A model generated the notes under the pieces. It worked only from the letters and a program-made list of their open reading frames with translations, ran no database searches and had not been told where the DNA came from. The translations under genes and the position numbers were made by a program. Below are positions 1 to 8,535 of a DNA stretch of 64,000 nt, piece after piece. How positions within the stretch are numbered: position 1 is the stretch's first letter; each line of letters begins with the position of its first letter. Source of the stretch: Bacillota bacterium (GTDB taxonomy: Bacteria; Bacillota; Clostridia; Lachnospirales; Lachnospiraceae); assembly GCA_023399055.1 (NCBI GenBank), contig JAEWQV010000005.1, positions 73,868 to 137,867 of the forward strand. The letters are read 5' to 3'.

Positions 1-1012
1 CTTGACCAAGTCTTGCAATTGCTGCATATAATTCGTTATAGTCCAGGCGATATTCCAAATCCTGTTTTAGGAAGTTAAGTTTACTTTTTTCCCATCGATT
101 ACTACTATAAATATCGCTAACTGACCCCGTTAGATATACTGTTTTGTCCTCGGATAATCCTGCAAGCTTAAGGGCAACCTTATTATCTTTCATAACTTCC
201 CCATCTTGATTAAGCTCTCCCCCATCTTCCGAATAACCCGTATAGTTTACAGAAAACTCACTTTTTCCATCTTTAAAATAATATTCAAAATTTGTTTTCA
301 TAACCTCATATTGCTCTTTGATGTTTTGATACATCATCTTTATCGCACTCCATTTTATTGGCTCAGGCCTTGAGGGCAATAATGCGGTAAAGATTGCTAA
401 CATAAGACACACTGGAACCAGATAAAGAATACTGCCCAGTTTTTTCGGAGTACCAACCCTTCTGCAATAGATGGTCTCACAAATTTCTGCAAGGTTCATC
501 ATAATGTAAAAAATACAAATTAAAACAGTTGCTTTATTCAAATTAATATGACTGACAGATAAAATAATTAATGTAATCGCTATTACAATGGCTAAAATAT
601 ATTTTAAGGTTTGCCTCCCTATGATTAAATAGAAAACGATGGCTGCAATTAATGAAACTCCTAAAAGTAATGCATACGCATATTTCGATACGTAACTCTC
701 TATATTGCCATTGTATTCACCCATCCAGGCAATAAAATTTTGTATCTGTTCCCAAGGATTGATGCTTAACCTCACAAGAAAAACAATTACTAGGACAACA
801 ACTGCCAATACAATCAGATACGTTATAATATTTTTCCGAAACAAGTCAAACAGGTAGATCAATACTGCTGTTCCTATAGAGAAAATCCCGCACAAAAACA
901 TGGATACCCTTAAACTGTAATATCCATTAATTGCCAGGATAAATGCAAAGACTAAAGCCATGCTTAACAATGCATTATAAATATTATTAAGTTCTTCCCT
1001 TTTTTTTAGCAT
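1..1012 (-). CDS. Transglutaminase-like membrane protein, N-terminal part (cut by window edge)
   Basis: Partial gene running off the left edge; it is open from the ATG at 1012 to base 1. The start is supported by GGGAGGG eight bases upstream. The visible ~337 residues begin with about six hydrophobic membrane segments, followed by an extracytoplasmic stretch containing LTGSVSDIYSSNRWEKS, which resembles the region preceding the catalytic domain in TgpA-type transglutaminase-like proteins. The catalytic Cys/His/Asp domain would lie outside the window. It is the third gene of a MoxR-DUF58-transglutaminase operon, a widely conserved arrangement thought to act in protein modification or assembly at the cell envelope. 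Family assignment rests on topology and operon order; the substrate is unknown. Confidence 0.72.
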   Translation of the reverse strand, partial: MLKKREELNNIYNALLSMALVFAFILAINGYYSLRVSMFLCGIFSIGTAVLIYLFDLFRKNIITYLIVLAVVVLVIVFLVRLSINPWEQIQNFIAWMGEYNGNIESYVSKYAYALLLGVSLIAAIVFYLIIGRQTLKYILAIVIAITLIILSVSHINLNKATVLICIFYIMMNLAEICETIYCRRVGTPKKLGSILYLVPVCLMLAIFTALLPSRPEPIKWSAIKMMYQNIKEQYEVMKTNFEYYFKDGKSEFSVNYTGYSEDGGELNQDGEVMKDNKVALKLAGLSEDKTVYLTGSVSDIYSSNRWEKSKLNFLKQDLEYRLDYNELYAAIARLGQ

Positions 1013-1041
1013 AAGAACACCCTCCCGGAACTTACGGTTTG

Positions 1042-2235
1042 TTATGCAATCTCTTTTGACAGTATGTCTTCAATGTCATTGTCCGACATGATTTGATATA
1101 TTTTAATTCCTGATAACCTGAATCCATTGATTAGGTCCTTTGTTGCCTCTGACACATCATCACTAATAAAAAGAATACTCATACTATTTTGCAGGGCAAT
1201 TGCCTTCAGTGCTGTCATATATAATTCTTTGGAAAGGGTATGGGTCGCAACAATATAGAACCTTCCACTCTCCCCTTTCCTTAGGCTCTCCTCGATCAGT
1301 GCCTCAACCGGCAGTTTTCCATCAAAGTTGATTTTCGCACAAGCTTTATAGAAGACATTAAAGGTTTCTTTGGAGGATATCCTATAGTTTATTCGTTCCA
1401 CCTTATTATAAACTATATGAGCAGGAGTATTTCGCACAGCGTAATAATTTGCTATGGCAAGAACACTTTCAATTATTTTATCTTCAAAAATAATTACTTT
1501 TAGCTCCTCATCTTTAATTTGAGCAAGATCCATGAAAATTGCAATCTCTGACTTTGGAATCTCCTGATATTTTCTGGAGATTAGCTCCTTCATTCTGGCG
1601 GAAGCCTTCCAATGGATTCGCTTCCTGCTATCACCAGGACTGTATTTTCGAATCTCAGTATCCAGCTCCTCTTCTGCTGTGTTGCTGTACCTGGTTGGAT
1701 TTTTCACATCTTCCTGGGTTAAAGCAATTCCCAGTCGATCAATTGGAACCACTCTGGGAAGTACATATACTTTAAGTCTTGAGGGTAATGGATACTTTAT
1801 GGTAAAGAGATATAAATAATCCGTCACTTCAACAGAATCAATTCCGACCTCATATTCACCTCGGTAATTGCATTTCATCCTGGTATATAATTTCTCGCTC
1901 TCTCCCGGCAGTAAACTATATTCATTAATACCCGAACTAATCTCCATGGTGGATTTTTCCTTAAAGAAATTAACCTTAATCCTGGAAAAGGTTATAAAGT
2001 TCTCATTTGCAATTGTGAATGAGTAATCATTCCATTCACCCTTTCGAACTAATACACTTTCTATGGATTGAGCCAGTTTAAATTGAAAATAGACAAATAG
2101 CGTATATAGAAACGATAACAGTGGAGTTAACAAAGAAAGGTAAAATAAGGAATACGAAATAGTACCACCAAAATAGGATACAAAGACACCACTCCCGATT
2201 AGCGCAATCACACAGATAATGCGGTTCAATCTCAT
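1042..2235 (-). CDS. DUF58 domain protein
   Basis: Protein of 397 residues with two adjacent N-terminal membrane segments (about residues 5-50), a beta-rich region, and the DUF58 signature around residues 197-215 (KYSPGDSRKRIHWKASAR). The C-terminal half resembles a von Willebrand A-like fold, including FMDLAQ near residue 234. The start has GGGAGG nine bases upstream. It lies 49 bp after the MoxR gene and 29 bp before the transglutaminase-like gene, so the three are probably cotranscribed. DUF58 proteins are typical partners of MoxR AAA+ ATPases, but their molecular role is poorly defined. The family call is firm; the function is unknown. Confidence 0.88.
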   Translation of the reverse strand: MRLNRIICVIALIGSGVFVSYFGGTISYSLFYLSLLTPLLSFLYTLFVYFQFKLAQSIESVLVRKGEWNDYSFTIANENFITFSRIKVNFFKEKSTMEISSGINEYSLLPGESEKLYTRMKCNYRGEYEVGIDSVEVTDYLYLFTIKYPLPSRLKVYVLPRVVPIDRLGIALTQEDVKNPTRYSNTAEEELDTEIRKYSPGDSRKRIHWKASARMKELISRKYQEIPKSEIAIFMDLAQIKDEELKVIIFEDKIIESVLAIANYYAVRNTPAHIVYNKVERINYRISSKETFNVFYKACAKINFDGKLPVEALIEESLRKGESGRFYIVATHTLSKELYMTALKAIALQNSMSILFISDDVSEATKDLINGFRLSGIKIYQIMSDNDIEDILSKEIA

Positions 2236-2284
2236 AAAATTTTACCTCCCTAATATTTTATCAGTCTCACTCTTACCTAACTAT

Positions 2285-3229
2285 CTATACGCTTGTTAGC
2301 ACTGGTACGTGAACTTTTGCTGTAATTGTTTTTAAAAGTTTTTCTACCTTTGTTTGGGATAGCCTTGCTTCCGGCGAAAGTATGATACGATGCGCTAATA
2401 CTGGTCCAATTAATTTAATAATGTCATCCGGAATACAATAATTTCTGGCGTTTAAATAGGCATGTGCTTGGGCTGCACGAAGTAGGGCAAGGGTTGCTCT
2501 AGGGCTTGCTCCTAGTGATATATTGCTGTCTTTTCTTGTTTCCTGTATAATTTTAGTTACATAGGCAACTAAGTCTTGATGAACCTTTACTTCTTCCACT
2601 TCCTTTTGCATCTGTAAAATGGTAGCTCCATCGGTCACTGCTTCAAGGGTCTGAGCTAACTGATGGTTTAAGAAACGTTCTGCCATCATTTTTTCTTCAC
2701 CGACATCCGGATATCCAATGGAAAGCTTCATCATAAAACGATCAAGTTGAGCTTCCGGAAGATTATAGGTACCAAGATAGTCAATTGGATTTTGAGTTGC
2801 TATTACCATAAAAGGTTTGGAAAGAGCATACGTGATACCATCAACAGTAACCTGCTTTTCCTCCATCGCCTCCAGTAAGCTAGCTTGTGTTTTAGGGGAG
2901 GTTCGATTAATTTCATCAGCCAAGATAATATGGTTCATAATTGCGCCTTTTAAATACTCGAATTTACCTGACTGCATATTATAAATCGATAAACCTGTTA
3001 CATCACTGGGGAGGGTATCAGGAGTAAACTGTATTCTGGTAAAACCACAACCAATGGTTAGTGCTAGGTTTTTTGCAAGGGTTGTCTTTCCAACTCCAGG
3101 CACATCCTCCAGAAGTAGATGTCCCCCTGCTAGCAAAGTAATCAAAGCATATTCGATTACCTCTCTTTTTCCTACAATAATCTTTTCTATACTATGTATA
3201 ATTCCAGCTATTTTCTTTTGATTTTCCAA
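2285..3229 (-). CDS. MoxR-family AAA+ ATPase
   Basis: AAA+ ATPase of 314 residues, the normal size for MoxR. Walker A is GVGKTT (residues 45-50), Walker B is IILADE (102-107), and the following NRTSPKTQASLLEAMEE and ATQNPIDYLGTYNLPEAQLDRF segments are the MoxR hallmarks (sensor 1 and arginine finger region). MoxR proteins are chaperone-like ATPases that work with DUF58/VWA partners in maturation of protein complexes. It is the first gene of the leftward operon. The start appears to be TTG at 3229, with GGGAG nine bases upstream; no better ATG lies nearby. The client of this system is not evident from the window. Confidence 0.93.
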   Translation of the reverse strand: MENQKKIAGIIHSIEKIIVGKREVIEYALITLLAGGHLLLEDVPGVGKTTLAKNLALTIGCGFTRIQFTPDTLPSDVTGLSIYNMQSGKFEYLKGAIMNHIILADEINRTSPKTQASLLEAMEEKQVTVDGITYALSKPFMVIATQNPIDYLGTYNLPEAQLDRFMMKLSIGYPDVGEEKMMAERFLNHQLAQTLEAVTDGATILQMQKEVEEVKVHQDLVAYVTKIIQETRKDSNISLGASPRATLALLRAAQAHAYLNARNYCIPDDIIKLIGPVLAHRIILSPEARLSQTKVEKLLKTITAKVHVPVLTSV

Positions 3230-3559
3230 AATTGTTATCTCCCTTCCATCTTTTTATTACATGGCAATATATGTAATTATTATACTTTAATTAACTTGGT
3301 TTTCGCAAGAGGATATGTAATGCCTAAGTAACCTTATTCATGTATACAAAATGCTCCCAATATCGGAAAACAGTCACTACACTATCTACCATCGGGAGCA
3401 TCACATGCCAGCTTAACTATAATTTATGAATCAAGCGACTCAGTACAATATTTTTCGTATTACATGATAAATACAATTTATATATCTTGCTTAATAGCTT
3501 TATTTGCCAGTCGTATAAAGCAAATAAGCAAATTTAAACTGCTAAAATTGATTGTTAAC
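3230..3559. other. Intergenic stretch, mtnN to MoxR operon
   Basis: No ORF of note. It holds an inverted repeat (3351-3401, listed separately) and the AT-rich leader of the MoxR operon, where no clear consensus promoter was recognised. Confidence 0.4.
3351..3401 (-). terminator. Possible terminator of mtnN
   Basis: Eleven-base arms (ATGCTCCCGAT and ATTGGGAGCAT on the minus strand, one G-U pair) enclose a 29-base loop and are followed by TTTGT. The long loop and short T tract make this a weak candidate. Confidence 0.4.
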
Positions 3560-4258
3560 TTATAACTTTGGAATTAATCCTTGAAGCAATTTTACTGTAT
3601 TATTAATTGCCAGTTCTTCAAATTCAGAATATGCCATTTCAGCACTATGGTCTGCTTTATCTGAAATAGCACGAATAATCAGAAAAGGAATACCATTTAA
3701 ATATGCCGTCTGTGCGATGGCCGCACCTTCCATCTCGGTACAATATCCATCAAATTTATCGATTAGCCAGTCCTTCTTCCCACTATTCGATATAAATTGA
3801 TCTCCACTAACCACTCTACCGATATGCACACCAACCTCGGGTATTACTTCCTTACAAACCTGACTAGCGAGTTCTCTTAAATTATGATCAGCTAAGAAGA
3901 TTGACTGTTCCATCCTTGGTATCACACCCAGTGCATAACCAAACCCAGTTGCATCCACATCATGCTGTAAGGTATCGGTCGAAAGAACAATGTCTAATAT
4001 ATCTATTTCCTTACGAAGAGAACCTGCAACTCCGGTATTAATTACCGCATCTATTTGATATAAGTCAGCTAATATTTGTGTACAGATTGCTGCATTTACC
4101 TTACCAATACCGCAGCGGACAGCAACAATGTCTTTGCCTAGCAGTTTTCCTTCACAAAACTCCATATTCGCAATTGTTTTTATTGAAACCTCCTGCATTA
4201 GAGCTTTTAATTGATTTACTTCTTCATCCATAGCTCCAATGATACCTATTCTACTCAT
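3560..4258 (-). CDS. mtnN: 5'-methylthioadenosine/S-adenosylhomocysteine nucleosidase
   Basis: Protein of 232 residues, the usual length for the MTA/SAH nucleosidase (Pfs) family. It hydrolyses methylthioadenosine and S-adenosylhomocysteine to adenine plus the thioribose or ribosyl-homocysteine product, recycling by-products of polyamine synthesis and methylation. The N-terminal IGIIGAMDEEV contains the catalytic-site Glu region; GVAGSL, then EMEGAAIAQTAY and IRAISDKAD (with the catalytic Asp) are the family signatures. The start has AGGAGGAAACAG directly upstream. It is monocistronic and divergent from the TSCPD-murG pair. Confident assignment. Confidence 0.95.
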   Translation of the reverse strand: MSRIGIIGAMDEEVNQLKALMQEVSIKTIANMEFCEGKLLGKDIVAVRCGIGKVNAAICTQILADLYQIDAVINTGVAGSLRKEIDILDIVLSTDTLQHDVDATGFGYALGVIPRMEQSIFLADHNLRELASQVCKEVIPEVGVHIGRVVSGDQFISNSGKKDWLIDKFDGYCTEMEGAAIAQTAYLNGIPFLIIRAISDKADHSAEMAYSEFEELAINNTVKLLQGLIPKL

Positions 4259-4369
4259 CTGTTTCCTCCTATTTCTGTATATATACCTGCTTTCATTGTA
4301 TCCTAAAGTAAATATAAATACAAATATTATAATTAATTCATTGCAAAATATGGCCTTCTGATATACAAT

Positions 4370-4402
4370 GTACTCGGTTATGAGTACCCTAACCTATTAG
4401 GG
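4370..4402 (+). promoter_or_regulatory. Two tandem hairpins in the TSCPD-murG leader
   Basis: GTACTC (4370-4375) pairs with GAGTAC (4382-4387), and CCCTAA (4387-4392) pairs with TTAGGG (4397-4402), back to back, 41 bases before the start codon. No T tract follows, so a terminator is unlikely. The role is unknown. Confidence 0.35.
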
Positions 4403-4442
4403 CAACATATATTTAGATTAGAACATAAGAAGGGGATTTCAT

Positions 4443-4691
4443 ATGGTTTATAAGACTTCCGGGGTTTGCAGCCGTGAGATTAGTTTTGAAATAGATGAGA
4501 ATACGAATACCGTCTGTTCCCTACAGTTTAAGGGAGGCTGCTCGGGTAATGCTGGCGGTATCTCTAGGTTGGTAGTTGGAATGAAGGTTGAAGATGTAAT
4601 AGAACGGTTGGAGGGTGTCACCTGTGACGTAAGATCAACCTCCTGTCCCGATCAATTAGCAAAAGCCTTGAAAGAATGGAGGACCAAGTAA
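4443..4691 (+). CDS. TSCPD domain small protein
   Basis: Eighty-two residues, almost entirely one TSCPD domain. The name-giving motif is present as STSCPDQLAKAL near the C terminus, with further conserved cysteines in GVCSREI, NTVCSLQF and GGCSGNAGG. This matches the short stand-alone TSCPD proteins of Firmicutes (TIGR03905 type). The domain also occurs at the C terminus of class II ribonucleotide reductases and is suspected to bind a metal or nucleotide; no enzymatic role is established for the short form. The start is preceded by AAGGGG at good spacing. The stop codon directly abuts the murG start, so the two genes are translationally linked. Confidence 0.85.
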   Translation: MVYKTSGVCSREISFEIDENTNTVCSLQFKGGCSGNAGGISRLVVGMKVEDVIERLEGVTCDVRSTSCPDQLAKALKEWRTK

Positions 4692-5762
4692 ATGAAGCGG
4701 ATTGTGCTGACTGGCGGTGGAACTGCGGGGCATGTAACTCCCTGTATCGCTTTATTACCAATGCTGAAAGAAGAAGGATATGACATTCACTATATTGGCT
4801 CGTATCAAGGAATTGAACAAAAGTTAATAGAAGAATTAAATATCCCCTATTACGGTATTTCCTCTGGAAAGCTACGCAGATATTTTGATCCGAAGAACTT
4901 TACTGACCCTTTTAAAGTAGTAAAGGGTTATTTTGAAGCAAGTAAACTCTTTCAACAGTTAAAGCCTGATGTGGTGTTTTCAAAGGGTGGTTTTGTAACT
5001 GTTCCCGTTGTTATGGCAGCGAAAAAGAATAAAATACCGGTTATTATCCATGAGTCCGACATTACTCCTGGCTTAGCTAATCGTCTTGCGATTCCATCTG
5101 CTACTAAGGTATGTGCAAACTTTCCTGAAACCATACCATATTTACCTGCTGGAAAGGCCGTTTTGACAGGCACTCCAATTCGCAAGGAGCTTTTTTCCGG
5201 TAATAAAATTAAAGGCCTGAATTTTTGTGGTTTTACAGCAAATAAACCTATACTTCTAATTGTTGGCGGTAGTACCGGCTCCAGAACCATTAATGAGACC
5301 ATCCGAGGACTTCTTCCCACCTTACTTAGAGATTATCAGGTTATCCATCTGTGTGGTAAAGGCAATCTTAATGAGCTGTACAAATATACCCCAGGTTACG
5401 TGCAGTATGAATATATAAAAGAAGAGTTAAGTGATCTTTTAGCCGCTGCTGATTTAGTGATCTCAAGAGCTGGTGCAAATGCCATCTGTGAACTTTTAGC
5501 ACTGCGTAAGCCTAACATACTTATTCCCTTACCTGCTGCTTCCAGCCGTGGAGATCAGATCTTAAATGCCGAATCCTTTGAACGTCAAGGATTTTCCTTG
5601 GTATTAAAGGAAGAGGATTTAAGTGTAACCACCCTTCTTGCTGCAATAAAAAAGGTGTTGAATGAAAAGGCTGAATATGTAAAGGCAATGCAGAAGAGTG
5701 AACTAAATCAATCTATAGATACCATTGTTAATTTAATAAAGGAAACTTCAAATCAGAAATAA
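4692..5762 (+). CDS. murG: UDP-GlcNAc:lipid I N-acetylglucosaminyltransferase
   Basis: MurG, 356 residues, transfers GlcNAc from UDP-GlcNAc to lipid I to make lipid II at the cytoplasmic face of the membrane. The N-terminal glycine-rich loop TGGGTAGHVTP, the HESDITPGLAN segment, VGGSTGSRTIN and the nucleotide-sugar motif SRAGANAICELLALRKPNILIPLP are all diagnostic. The gene begins immediately after the TSCPD stop (TAAATG junction), with a ribosome binding site GGAGGA inside the upstream gene. It lies outside any visible dcw cell-division cluster, so it may be a relocated copy or one of two. A strong bidirectional terminator follows. Confidence 0.95.
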   Translation: MKRIVLTGGGTAGHVTPCIALLPMLKEEGYDIHYIGSYQGIEQKLIEELNIPYYGISSGKLRRYFDPKNFTDPFKVVKGYFEASKLFQQLKPDVVFSKGGFVTVPVVMAAKKNKIPVIIHESDITPGLANRLAIPSATKVCANFPETIPYLPAGKAVLTGTPIRKELFSGNKIKGLNFCGFTANKPILLIVGGSTGSRTINETIRGLLPTLLRDYQVIHLCGKGNLNELYKYTPGYVQYEYIKEELSDLLAAADLVISRAGANAICELLALRKPNILIPLPAASSRGDQILNAESFERQGFSLVLKEEDLSVTTLLAAIKKVLNEKAEYVKAMQKSELNQSIDTIVNLIKETSNQK

Positions 5763-5839
5763 TATCACCTATTATTAATAAACCATATCTTTAAGGTTCA
5801 AAGAAACTTATTATAACAAGCACTTTAAATTAACTTAGT

Positions 5840-5880
5840 ATAATAGAAAAAGAAGGCTAACCGCCTTCTTTTTCTATTAT
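5840..5880. terminator. Bidirectional terminator between murG and HIT gene
   Basis: Perfect 18-bp stem (arms 5840-5857 and 5863-5880) with loop TAACC; poly-A and poly-T runs in the arms suit both directions. It overlaps the stop codon of the convergent HIT gene. Confidence 0.85.
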
Positions 5881-6299
5881 ATTTTTTCTATTCTATTTCC
5901 TATTTTAACAGCAAGTTCTGTCGCTTCATCACCAGTATAGGAATCTTTAGCCCAAGTCATATTAACTGTATCTCCCTGATACCTTGGTATGATATGCATG
6001 TGGAAGTGAAATACTGTCTGTCCGGCAGCCTCCCCATTGTTTTGAAGAAGATTAATTCCATCGCAATTTAGTTCCTCTTTTACTGCTAAAGCAACTTTTT
6101 TTGCTATAAGTAGGGCTTTTGAAGCAATCTCCTCCTCTAGTTCAAATAAATTTGCTGCGTGTTTTTTAGGGAGTATAACCATATGCCCCTTAGCAGCTGG
6201 TGAGATATCGAGAATTACTTTAAAATCCTCATCCTCATAAACGGTCGCAGAGGGAATCTCACCTGCAATTATTCTACAAAAAATACAATTACTTTCCAT
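5877..6299 (-). CDS. HIT family protein (HinT-like purine nucleotide hydrolase)
   Basis: Protein of 140 residues, standard for HinT-type histidine triad hydrolases, which split phosphoramidates such as AMP-amino groups. The triad HFHMH is at residues 98-102, followed by IIPRY. The N-terminal CIFCRIIAGEIPS carries the CxxC half of the usual zinc site (Cys5, Cys8). The start has AAAGGAGG upstream. The stop codon lies within the shared terminator with murG. The physiological substrate is not indicated by context. Confidence 0.93.
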   Translation of the reverse strand: MESNCIFCRIIAGEIPSATVYEDEDFKVILDISPAAKGHMVILPKKHAANLFELEEEIASKALLIAKKVALAVKEELNCDGINLLQNNGEAAGQTVFHFHMHIIPRYQGDTVNMTWAKDSYTGDEATELAVKIGNRIEKI

Positions 6300-6435
6300 A
6301 ATAATGCCTCCTTTGTCGATAGCTGTTACTTACTTGAACTTGCATATTTTTCCATATTTTGATACTATATTTAAGACACCTATTCTCCCAAAAAGATTTT
6401 ATCTTTATGATAAAGGATACGAAAGGAGCTCATAA

Positions 6436-7188
6436 ATGTACTCAACTTTTAATAATGATACCATAGCCTCTTTAGTTAAGGCTAATCCAGAACTTGAAAC
6501 AGTAATACAAACCATAACTGCTGACAATAAAAAAGCAACCTCTATGCTGGTTCACGAACTTCGTAATCCTCTAGCACTCTTAAAAGGTACCATTCAATTC
6601 ATAGAATCCTCTCATCAGGAAACCAGGGATTATAAATATTGGGACCAGCTACATGACTTAATCCATGATCTTGAGCAAATAATGGCCGATGCTTCTTTGC
6701 TTAATACCTATAACCTTATTAATAAAGAAAATACAAATCTTATCACCTTAATTGATAATCTAACCAATAGCTTTATGCCACAGGCACTTACAAAAGAAAT
6801 CAATTTAAATTTTTCTTTTGATCCTGCCAAGCTAGGGCATTTTACAAACTTTAGCTGTGATTCGGTTAAGATAAAGCAGGTACTGACCAATTTAATTAAA
6901 AACGCTTTTGAGGCAACTATACCTGGTAATTACATACATATTGAACTCAAACATCTTCCTGCAAATTACGAAACACCTGCTAAATTATGCATTATCATAA
7001 GCAACAATGGGGTACCGATCCCAGAAGAGGCACTGGAAACAATTTTTATACCTTTTGTAACCTATAAGAAGGGCGGTACCGGTGTAGGACTTGCTCTTGT
7101 GAAGAAGGTTATAGACCTTCATTACGGAAGTATTCATGTGGATTCAACTCCAGCATTAACGTCTTTCACAATACAGTTACCAATATAA
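6436..7188 (+). CDS. Soluble orphan sensor histidine kinase
   Basis: Cytoplasmic histidine kinase of 250 residues without membrane segments. The H-box LVHELRNPLALL places the phosphorylated His at residue 40; the N-box is VLTNLIKNAFEA (149-160) and the G-box GGTGVGLALVKK (213-224). The domain before the H-box is only about 35 residues, too short for a recognisable sensor, so signal input is unclear. No response regulator is adjacent. Such short kinases in spore-formers often feed the Spo0 phosphorelay; that is inference here. The ATG has AAAGGAG upstream. Confidence 0.88.
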   Translation: MYSTFNNDTIASLVKANPELETVIQTITADNKKATSMLVHELRNPLALLKGTIQFIESSHQETRDYKYWDQLHDLIHDLEQIMADASLLNTYNLINKENTNLITLIDNLTNSFMPQALTKEINLNFSFDPAKLGHFTNFSCDSVKIKQVLTNLIKNAFEATIPGNYIHIELKHLPANYETPAKLCIIISNNGVPIPEEALETIFIPFVTYKKGGTGVGLALVKKVIDLHYGSIHVDSTPALTSFTIQLPI

Positions 7189-7205
7189 TATATGATTATA
7201 TAATT

Positions 7206-7264
7206 ATTCAAAACAAGCGAATAAACCTACGGTTTCTTCGCTGTTTTGCTCTCGCAAACTGAAT
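7206..7264. repeat. Dispersed palindromic repeat, copy A
   Basis: Imperfect palindrome with a central AAACC-TAC-GGTTT hairpin and outer ATTCA/TGAAT ends, between the convergent histidine kinase and flavodoxin-SCP2 genes. It aligns with copies B (8412), C (29059) and D (38891). Confidence 0.65.
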
Positions 7265-7371
7265 ACTTGACAAGTGAAACGACTTGTCGTTTCATTCTTG
7301 TATTTAAAATTATGTTTAGAAAGCAAGCTATCACGGCTAATTTATTAAATATTCTGCCTGGTTCTGCATTT

Positions 7372-8373
7372 TTACAATATATTAAACTGGAATACCTGAT
7401 CAAAGGTTCGAAGGGTTTTAAAATTTCCTTTCGCCGTTAAATCACCTGACATAAAAGCGCCTTGAAAGGTTATACGTCCAAGAATAAGCCTATTCATAAC
7501 AGCATGTGTTGTTTTTGCAATTACGTCTGCATCGGCTTTTTCACCGTAATAGCATTTGAGGCGTTTATTATTAATTTCTATGATTAAAGTTTTCTTTGCA
7601 TCGGATAAATGAATGGAATAGGACGCAACAAAGTCATCAATCGGATGAAAATTATCCTTTAAATTTTTGATAAAATCCTGTCCGCTTTCTCCCTCTTGGT
7701 TATTATCCAACATATCTTTAAATAACTGCGTTAACTCTTCAATATCTTCCTTCTGCTTCTTCACATAGGCATCATCAGATACGTATACAGACAGCTGCTC
7801 ACTCTCTTGTGGAGTCAACACATTGGAGCTACTATACAAAACATTCTGATTAATTGCTGCATTACTGGTTGGAAGCATTTTTACCTTCTGATGAATCATA
7901 CGATAGTAGGTTTCCGCCTGTTTTTCAATTAAGGATGCATAAGCTGAATTTGTCTCAAAATCCACATGATCCTCGACATATGCACTTAACCCATTGACAG
8001 AAATACCTCCAAGTAGTTCCCAGGCCTTAACTAGGGTTAATTCCGCATCTCTTTCTCCATAGGTGTTTGCCATAACGATGGGCAACATATAAAGCTTACT
8101 AAGCTTCTCTTTATCACCGTAAAACCAGCAAGCATCTAAAAATTGTTGCATTAAGCCACCAATTCCCATCCACTCTACTGTGGTGGCTAAAATAACACCA
8201 TCAGCTTCCTTCAAAGTCTTAGGGAGCATTGAAATTGCATTCTTTTCCTCATAGAGATTGTATCTTGTTACCTGAACACGGAGCTCCTCTAATACTGATG
8301 TAAGCTTGCTCATGACATAAAGAGTCGGGTCTTCAATAAGCCCCCTTCCACCATAATAGATGTTAATTTTCAT
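7372..8373 (-). CDS. Flavodoxin-like oxidoreductase fused to SCP2-like domain
   Basis: Protein of 333 residues with two domains. Residues 1-165 look like an NAD(P)H-dependent FMN reductase or flavodoxin fold (KINIYYGGRG, then VILATTVEWMGIGGLMQQFLDACWFYG and an ANTYGERDAEL segment). Residues about 235-333 resemble an SCP2 sterol-carrier domain (TLIIEINNKRLKCYYGEKADADVIAKT, ending in FQGAFMSGDLTAKGNFKTL). SCP2 domains bind lipids or hydrophobic ligands, so a flavin-dependent reduction of a bound hydrophobic compound is a possible job (inference). The start has GGGAGGAG upstream. It is monocistronic between repeat copies A and B. Confidence 0.75.
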   Translation of the reverse strand: MKINIYYGGRGLIEDPTLYVMSKLTSVLEELRVQVTRYNLYEEKNAISMLPKTLKEADGVILATTVEWMGIGGLMQQFLDACWFYGDKEKLSKLYMLPIVMANTYGERDAELTLVKAWELLGGISVNGLSAYVEDHVDFETNSAYASLIEKQAETYYRMIHQKVKMLPTSNAAINQNVLYSSSNVLTPQESEQLSVYVSDDAYVKKQKEDIEELTQLFKDMLDNNQEGESGQDFIKNLKDNFHPIDDFVASYSIHLSDAKKTLIIEINNKRLKCYYGEKADADVIAKTTHAVMNRLILGRITFQGAFMSGDLTAKGNFKTLRTFDQVFQFNIL

Positions 8374-8411
8374 GCAACAACCACTCCTCCCAATAAATAA
8401 TATTTATCTGA

Positions 8412-8473
8412 TAACTATCCAGAACCATAGCGGAAAACCTGCGGTTTCCTCACTGTTTGGCTCAAAATAGTTA
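8412..8473. repeat. Dispersed palindromic repeat, copy B
   Basis: Sixty-two bp from TAACTAT to ATAGTTA with central AAACC-TGC-GGTTT; an imperfect hairpin along its whole length. It lies between the rhomboid and flavodoxin-SCP2 genes. Confidence 0.7.
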
Positions 8474-8535
8474 CTTTAACTAATAGCAATATAATGAATA
8501 CTCACACTCTCGTGATTCAAATTATCATTTACACC

